Origin: Pyrus communis
Taxonomy: Eukaryota; Streptophyta; Magnoliopsida; Rosales; Rosaceae
Length of the DNA stretch: 64,000 nucleotides
Assembly: GCF_963583255.1 (NCBI RefSeq)
Contig: NC_084804.1
Location: 23,628,061-23,692,060 of the forward strand
Reading direction: 5' to 3'
A program made the translations under genes and the position numbers. Positions within the stretch are counted from its first letter, which is position 1; the number at the start of each line of letters is the position of its first letter. A model generated the notes under the pieces. That model did no database searches and was not told the origin of the DNA. It worked only from the letters and a program-made list of their open reading frames with translations. Below are positions 58,701 to 64,000 of this stretch, piece after piece.

Positions 58701-59018
58701 CGTGCCTTGGTACTTCTGCTTCAAGGAGTCCCAGATGTCCTTCGCGGTATCTTTCTTCAATATTGTCTCCAGGATTGATCGATCAATGGTCTGGAACAAG
58801 TAATTCTTAGTCTTCAAATCCTTTAGTCGCTGATCTTCAACAGTTTTCTTCTGTCCATCTGTGAGATCACACTCATCTGCTACTGTAGGAATGCCTGTCT
58901 CCACCAAGCTTCAATATTCTTTGGAGCGCAAGAAGTTCCCTATGAGCATGCTTCAATGATCATAGTGTCCATCAAACCTTGGGATTGTAGGTTGCACAAA
59001 ATTGCTTTCAGTCGTCAT
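55704..59018 (-). pseudogene. Copia gag-pol (gag-PR-IN-RT), broken
   Basis: Starts at ATG 59018. Gag runs to about 58240 with a zinc knuckle CYHCYELGHFQW then TAA before CPKKG. Protease FLDSGCINHMCG is at about 58115. Integrase has HHRYGHLGW...CEECLVG, then HADICGPI and NGVVERKNRT; the second Asp (TDRGGEF) is in a shifted frame near 57350. RT has WVKWIYQTKFNEKGEVD, DYAEVFAPVAQ, YQLDVKAFLHG and LYVDDLIFTGND (56075). Breaks: TGA twice in early gag, TAA at 58240, TGA near 57445, frameshift near 57380, TAG near 57080 and 56264, TGA near 55773. Several are at Trp codons. Confidence 0.92.
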
Positions 59019-59067
59019 GGTGCTGTTTTAAACGATGAAAATAACTTCAATCAGGCCCCGTGGTGGG

Positions 59068-59079
59068 GCTCTGATACCA
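59068..59079 (-). other. Copia primer binding site (iMet tRNA type)
   Basis: Element-sense tggtatcagagc, two bases inside the 5' LTR. Confidence 0.92.
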
Positions 59080-59081
59080 AA

Positions 59082-59351
59082 TGTTGAAAACCCTAAGTTG
59101 AACACTCACAAAAGATCACGTAAACATATATTTGCTAGAACACTCAAATGCCTGGGAGAATGTCTCTGTTTATTCAAAGTGTAAACATGTCTTTTAAATA
59201 GCCTTACAAAGAGAATTGAAAGCTAAAAATATGCAGCCCACGTTTCACAACCCTAACAATGTGGTACAAGACTAAATCAAACTCAAAAAACTTATCCCTA
59301 AAGACTAGGAGACCTAACCCTAACGGCTAGGAAACCCTAACAACTTCAACA
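59082..59351 (-). repeat. Copia 5' LTR (270 bp)
   Basis: tgttgaaaaccctaagttg...aacttcaaca, followed by TAAGG. It is 38 bases shorter than its partner. Confidence 0.9.
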
Positions 59352-59356
59352 TAAGG

Positions 59357-60655
59357 ATCATCCCACACATAAAACCGAGCCTTTTTTTTAAGTTTATCAC
59401 GTTGGTGCTTATTTAGGTTGCTTAGAACTTGTTTAGACACCAAATAATTCACTAAATCAACATACCATGGCTCACTTACCTCGATGGATAGCAGCTGCTC
59501 ATCTAGGAATGTCTCTGGGATAGGCACAACATCTTCTTCATGCACCATACGGCTCAAGTGGTCAGCCACCACGTTTTCACTTCCTTTCTTGTCCCGGATT
59601 TCGATATTGAACTCTTGAAGTAGAAGCATCCAGTGAATAAGCCTTGGTTTGGCCTACTTCTTGGTGAGTAAGTACTTCAACGCTGCATGATCAGTGTAAA
59701 TTATAACTTTAGTGCCAAGTAAATAAGAAGAACAAAACTTATCTAAAGCAAAAACAACAACAAGAAGTTCTTTTTTCGTTGTGGAGTAGTTCAATTGGGC
59801 ATCATTCAAGGTCCGAGATGCATACTAGATGACATGTGGCTGCTTGTTCTTCCTTTAGCCTAAAACAGCTCCTAATGCATAATCTGAGGCATCACACATA
59901 AGCTCAAAAGGAAGGCTCCAATCTGGTGGAACAATGATGGGGGCCGAAGTGAGCATCTCTTTGAGTGTTTGAATGCTTTCTCACATTCCTCATCGAACTT
60001 GAATGGGATATCTTTTTGGAGAAGTCGGCAAAGGGGGGTGGAAATCTTTGAAAAGTCCTTGATGAATCACCTATAGAATCCTGCATGTCCAAGAAAAGAA
60101 CGAACCTCTCTAACCGAAGTAGGAGAGGGTAAATAGCGTACAAGATCTATTTTTGATTTATCAACTTCAATGCCCTTGGCCGAAACAATGTGTCCTAGAA
60201 CTATGCCTTGTTTTTCAAGATTAAAGTGAGATTATGTAAACAATCATCAAACGAATCACCAAATACACTAAAATCATCCATGAAAACTTCAATAATCTTC
60301 TCCACAAAATCTGAAAATATACTTACCATGCATCTTTGAAATGTGGCAGGTGCATTGCATAAACCGAATGGCATGCGACGATAGGTAAAAGTACCAAAGG
60401 GACACGTGAAAGTGGTCTTTTCTTGGTCATCCGGAGCTATGATAATTTGATTATATCCCGAATAACCATCAAGAAAACAATAAAAAGAATGACCGGCTAA
60501 CCTTTCAAGCATTTGATCAATGAACGGCAAGGGAAAGTGGTCCTTCCTTATGGTGGCGTTGAGCTTTCTATAATCAATGCAAACTCTCCCAACCTGTTTG
60601 GATACGGGTTGGCACAAGCTCATTCTCAGCATTCTTCACCACTGGCACAAGCTCA
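59357..60655 (-). pseudogene. Athila RT-RNase H, broken
   Basis: RT (60632-60201) shows VCIDYRKLNATIRKDHFPLP, FYCFLDGYSGYNQI, FTYRRMPFGLCNAPATFQRC and VFMDDFSVFGDSFDDCLHN; FMDD is the normal Athila variant. One extra G near 60593 frameshifts its start. A frame loss follows about 60200. RNase H and the linker (59629-59357) show [30 protein letters not shown] and FYVWDDPY. Nothing of protease or gag lies upstream. The frame runs directly into LTR sequence at 60660, and a 22-base stretch (cactggcacaagctcattctc core) is duplicated at that edge. Confidence 0.88.
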
Positions 60656-60660
60656 TTCTC

Positions 60661-61507
60661 GGCAATCTAAAATAAACATTGAAACTTAAAACAAAAGATA
60701 GAAAGAACTCTGAAAATTCCAGCAACTTCAATGGATGAATGGTAGGCATGGCACACCCTAAATCTCTGCAGGAATTTCGTATATATATGGGAAAATCACA
60801 TTCATATTTTATGAAACAATAACTGGATGTAATCAATTTATATAAAACATATGATCATGGCTTAGAATTCACCTCTAACTAAAATGAAACTTAGTTACAC
60901 ATGTTCATCATAACTAAAAAGCAATCTAAAATAAACATTGAAACTTAAAACAAAAGATAGAAAGAACTCTGAAAATTCCAACAACTTCAATGGATGAATG
61001 GTAGGCGCGGCACACCCTAAATCTTTGCAGAAATTTCATATATAAGGGGAAACGGCTGAATCCAAGGAGGAAAGGGCTTTGGCGTTTTAAATTATTTTAG
61101 AACTCTAAGAATAAGGTAAAAAGTGTTGGAATGTGATTAGGATTCCTGTTTGCAGCTGGAGATAAGATAAAATAATATTGGATAAGATAGGATAAGATAA
61201 TGCTCTTCTCCAACTAGGATTCCTCTTTCTTGTGTAATTCCTTGTCTTCCAAGCCTCAACTTTAATTTCTCCAGAGTTGAGCACATGTCTAACACCATTT
61301 AAACACCCAAAACATCCAGCCCAGATGCTATTCATGCATGCTATCCAATCCAAATCCAAAACTGCTCCAAATTACTCCATTTAGCTATTTATTGTCATCT
61401 TTACCAACTGGACCTACAATAATACAAAAATAACTTAAATAACTTAAATTACTACAATAAATAGAAATTAACTAAGTAAATGGAAAGATATAACAAAGTC
61501 ACATAAC
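60661..61507 (-). repeat. Athila 5' LTR fragment with internal duplication
   Basis: Aligns to the U3/R half of the LTR at 31149-33130, ending near attaactaagtaaatgg (61460) where the LTR has attaactaactaaatgc. A block of about 130 bases starting aatctaaaataaacattg occurs twice (about 60657-60790 and 60908-61040). The true LTR terminus (gctcctatca) is missing. Confidence 0.7.
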
Positions 61508-62483
61508 GTGGCACTTATATTGTGGAGCCCACGGCGTCCACGTAGGCAGATAACTGAAAAATTAACAAAAATTGCGACGGATGTATGACATTGAATTGAA
61601 ATGATAAATAATGTATGAGATTGAAATGTTTTAAAAATGTATGAAGTTGCAATAGCACCTAAACCTGAGGGTGCACAATGTAATTTACCTATTATTTTAA
61701 TCCACAAGTGTGGATCCCATGGACAGGCCACGTAATCAAACTGGATGAAAAATAAATACAGTTAGGCTCAAGGACCATCGCTCGACATTTTGTTAAATTC
61801 AGGGACCACATCTAATGAAATTTTAGTTCAAGCATTATTGCTCTAATTGAGTCATATCATTGATATAATATTCTCTTTGGATTAAGTTTTTTTTTTTTTT
61901 TTTTTTCCCCGGTAACAACTAACAAGTATTCGATAAATGTAGAGATGCAAATTTGAGATTGAAAAATCACATTTTGTCTCAATGGAAAATATGTATATTT
62001 AAATTTGGGGCAATCTACTATGAAACTCACGTTGTTATTGTTTTCTTTTATCTCTTGAAGAAATGTAAAAAAAAAAAAAAGATAATTTATATAAATATTT
62101 ATATCTTCCGACCAAATGGGTAATTTACATCCGCTTAAAATTGCGCATTAGAGCGTTTTCAACCAACAAGAGATGTATCTGTTATACATCTTGATATACA
62201 CCATCAACTTGAAATTCTCTCATTAAATAGACGGTTTAGATCATCAAGCAATGTAATAGGGATGTGAAAGGAAATAAGAAGCAAGGGCAGAGTCAAGAAT
62301 GTGAAGGGGGTGGGCTAATATTTTGTTATTTAAACAACGAAACTGAGGCTTCTAAAAGAAAACATTACTTTGAAATTTGTTTAACTTGAGAGATGAAATT
62401 AGCATGATTTGAATTAGGACAATATGACTTTAAACCTATAACTATATGCCAATACAGCGTTAAAAACCTACAGGTTTATGTTA
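61508..62483. other. Unassigned sequence with 188-bp-period direct repeat
   Basis: No coding family is recognised. A segment tgtggagcccacggcgtcca (61521) recurs diverged as tgtggatcccatggacaggc (61709), both followed by ccacgta and gaaaaat. A poly-T run lies at 61888-61906 and a poly-A run at 62068-62081. It may be genomic flank or an unrecognised repeat. Confidence 0.5.
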
Positions 62484-62681
62484 TAAGAGCAACTTCACCA
62501 TTGCAAAGGTCCCCTAGGGCAAGTCACTATTGAATAGCCTCCAATGAACAGTAACTGCCTTTAATGAACAATAATTGCATTTTGCATCTTCACCCCACAC
62601 TAAATAGCCATGACTATAGGCAATAAAATATTAGTATTTTTTATTTTATAAAATAATACAAAATAATTTTATTTGTAATTT

Positions 62682-62939
62682 TGGATAAGATTTTTAATGG
62701 TTCTCGTTGCGCCACGTGTCATTATCCGAGAAGACAATTTTTGGTAATAGATTTCGATAAGATATTTATCCAATGCCGTCATGCCATGTGTCGTTACCTT
62801 TTCAAAATCGTTGATGATAGATTTCTAATAAGATTTTTAACCAATCACGTAGCGCCACGTGTCACAATTTGTTTACAATCTTTGAGGATAGATTTTAATC
62901 AGATTTTTAACGAATGACAACATGCCACGTCGCATTATC
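62682..62939 (+). repeat. Four subterminal repeats in Harbinger element
   Basis: Diverged units of about 70 bases, each with ataagattttta-like sequence followed by gccacgtgtc-like sequence (near 62690, 62760, 62828, 62898). They may be transposase or host-factor binding sites. Confidence 0.6.
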
Positions 62940-63050
62940 TACAACCTAATCCTTTCTTTTTCCTCCATATAACCCATCATCCATCCTAAGTAATCACACA
63001 CCAAAATCAAAATCTCTATCATTATTCATAGTTTCTGCTTCCTTCTTACA

Positions 63051-63733
63051 ATGTCTTCTTCTTCAAGGATGTTGTGGGAAATCGAGGAGCAAGAGAAAGA
63101 ATTGTTTAAGCAAGGGGAAGAAATGTTCAATCTCCAGGTGGCCAAAATGAGATGGAAGAGGCAGAGGATGAAGAGCGTAGAATGAGAGATGACGAAGCAA
63201 GAAGCCAAAGAGCCTCACATTCGCGTCGAGTCATCCAAGCTGTGGCTCAGATCTCCAAGCCCAGCCGTTCTGCAAACCTTGATAGAAGCAGGCAATGACA
63301 AGGTACGGTTCTCTTGGACAATTATTTTGTCCGTAACAATACATTCTCTGATACGTACTTTAGACGTCGTTTTAGAATGAAACGACATTTGTTCAACAAA
63401 ATAATAATTGCTGTTTGCAACCATGATTCTTACTTTGTGCAAAAGAAAGATGCTTTTGGTGTTATGGGTCTCCTTCCTGAGCAAAAAATTAATGTTACCT
63501 TGCAGATGCTTGCATATGGAGCATCTACAAACCAAGTGGATGAGATAGCGAGGATGGGGAAATCAACCATTCTTGAGCCCCTGATGAGGTTTTGCTCAAC
63601 AATCGAATCTATCTACACTGCAGAGTACCTCCGAACACCTACTGAGATGGACTTGCAAAGGCTTCTGAAGAAGGCCGAGATGCGAGATTTTACTGGGATG
63701 ATTGGAAGCATTGACTGTATACACTGGACCTAG
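63051..63733 (+). pseudogene. Harbinger transposase (HARBI1/ALP1-like nuclease), N-terminal half
   Basis: ATG at 63051 opens an acidic N-terminal region (MLWEIEEQEKELF). A frame change near 63140-63180 and a TGA at 63298 (DRSRQ*) precede the conserved part: FRRRFRMKRHLFNKI, AVCNHDSYFVQKKDAFGV, LQMLAYGASTNQVDEIAR, STILEPLMRFC and GMIGSIDCIHW. The Asp in SIDC is the first residue of the DDE triad. A TAG ends the frame directly after the next codon, and the remaining DDE residues are missing. Dead by truncation. Confidence 0.88.
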
Positions 63734-64000
63734 ACCCCTGATGTTAGCGTTGCATCACATTCCCATCGGGCTCGCGGGCCACCAATTTGCACCAAGCCTC
63801 TCACTCGGGCCCTTTCCCTCCCCAAGTGCCCGCATAGGCTGCAGGTTGTTGCTAGGAAGTGTGGGTCTCCTTCCTTGCCTGTCTATCGGGCTCCAACATA
63901 CGCTGGAGGTGCTCTAACAAATACAAATTGCCCGATACAATCACGCTTTAGCTCCCTTCCAATTAACTTGAGTGGAATAGTAACGTCACATCATCAAAAA
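63734..64000 (+). other. Harbinger 3' end and right flank
   Basis: 63734-63914 is GC-rich, with cgggct/gggctc repeats, and ends in the right inverted repeat. It does not match transposase in any frame I can read, so it is probably terminal non-coding sequence. After TAA at 63917 there are 83 bases of flank with no recognisable feature. Confidence 0.5.

Larger units (their letters stand above)
36255..59351 (-). mobile_element. Ty1/copia element, interrupted by family A copy A3
   Basis: LTRs of 308 bp (left) and 270 bp (right), TAAGG duplications, an iMet primer site, and gag-pol in copia order (PR-IN-RT-RNase H). Without the 18.5-kb insertion it is about 4.6 kb. The gag and integrase tail style suggests the Ivana/Oryco lineage, which I hold loosely. 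Many TGG-to-stop changes show it is dead. Confidence 0.93.
31149..61507 (-). mobile_element. Athila-type Ty3/gypsy element, interrupted by a copia element
   Basis: Minus-strand order: truncated 5' LTR fragment (right), RT-RNase H, [copia insertion], integrase, 3' untranslated region, complete 3' LTR (left). Removing the copia element and one TAAGG copy joins RT-RNase H (WDDPY) to integrase (LWKYC) in frame. The primer site, gag, protease and half of the 5' LTR are deleted. Shared LTR ends, purine tracts and 3' region show it is a relative of family A and the likely type of its enzyme donor. Confidence 0.85.
62487..63914 (+). mobile_element. PIF/Harbinger element, internally deleted (1428 bp)
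   Basis: Terminal inverted repeats GAGCAACTTCACCATTG (left) and, in reverse complement, GAGCACCTCCAGCGTATG (right). The flanking 3-bp TAA target duplications at 62484-62486 and 63915-63917 are the hallmark of this superfamily. Inside are subterminal repeats and the N-terminal half of a transposase gene. The second half of the transposase and the Myb-like partner gene are absent, so it is non-autonomous. Confidence 0.8.

Noticed and set aside
63026..63535. Minus-strand frames across the Harbinger transposase
   Set aside because: Shadows of the plus-strand transposase, which has clear family motifs.

Overview
This is repeat-dense nuclear DNA from a flowering plant. The evidence is the presence of Ty3/gypsy chromovirus, Tat and Athila elements, a Ty1/copia element and a PIF/Harbinger transposon. 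Long AT-rich non-coding tracts and TGG/CAG/CGA-to-stop decay fit a methylated plant genome. A woody eudicot, perhaps Rosaceae, is my impression only. I see no ordinary host gene, tRNA, rRNA or CRISPR array. Nearly every base up to about 61.5 kb can be assigned to a transposable element.

Layout. (1) 1-7385, minus strand: an old chromovirus of the Tekay/Del type, with a 2.1-kb LTR on the right and the other LTR cut by the window start. (2) 7386-31148, plus strand: a decayed Tat-type element (LTR, gag, RNase H scar, integrase end, 3' spacer). Two solo LTRs (9410-11498, 11603-13567) and two copies of a non-autonomous family, called 'family A' here, interrupt it (A1 14609-21093; A2 22000-30841, minus). 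(3) 31149 to about 61507, minus strand: an Athila-type element with degraded pol. Nested inside it is a copia element (36255-59351, minus). Inside that is family A copy A3 (37188-55703, plus), and inside that is copy A4 (42067-51365, plus). Counting the Tat element, the nest is five levels deep, and most levels are proved by exact 5-bp target duplications (ATCTG, AGAGC, ACCAA, TAAGG, CCTAC, CAAAG). (4) 61508-62483: unassigned sequence with a 188-bp-period direct repeat. (5) 62487-63914: an internally deleted PIF/Harbinger element with TAA target duplications and a broken transposase.

Family A is the most interesting content. Its copies have 1.9-2.5 kb LTRs (TGATAGGAGC...CATCA), a tRNA-Asp-type primer binding site and no pol. 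Two copies (A3, A4) keep a sense ORF made of Athila gag-linker sequence. All four copies carry one intact antisense ORF of about 218-225 codons, with a coiled coil and a Pro/Ala/Met-rich tail. Its core shows far more synonymous than replacement differences between copies. A GC-rich, G-box-containing, tandem-repeat region lies directly upstream of the antisense ORF and looks like its own promoter. The LTR pairs of A2, A3 and A4 are almost identical, so the family moved recently. The Athila element shares its LTR ends, 3' region and three regularly spaced purine tracts, so it belongs to the lineage that probably supplied enzymes in trans.
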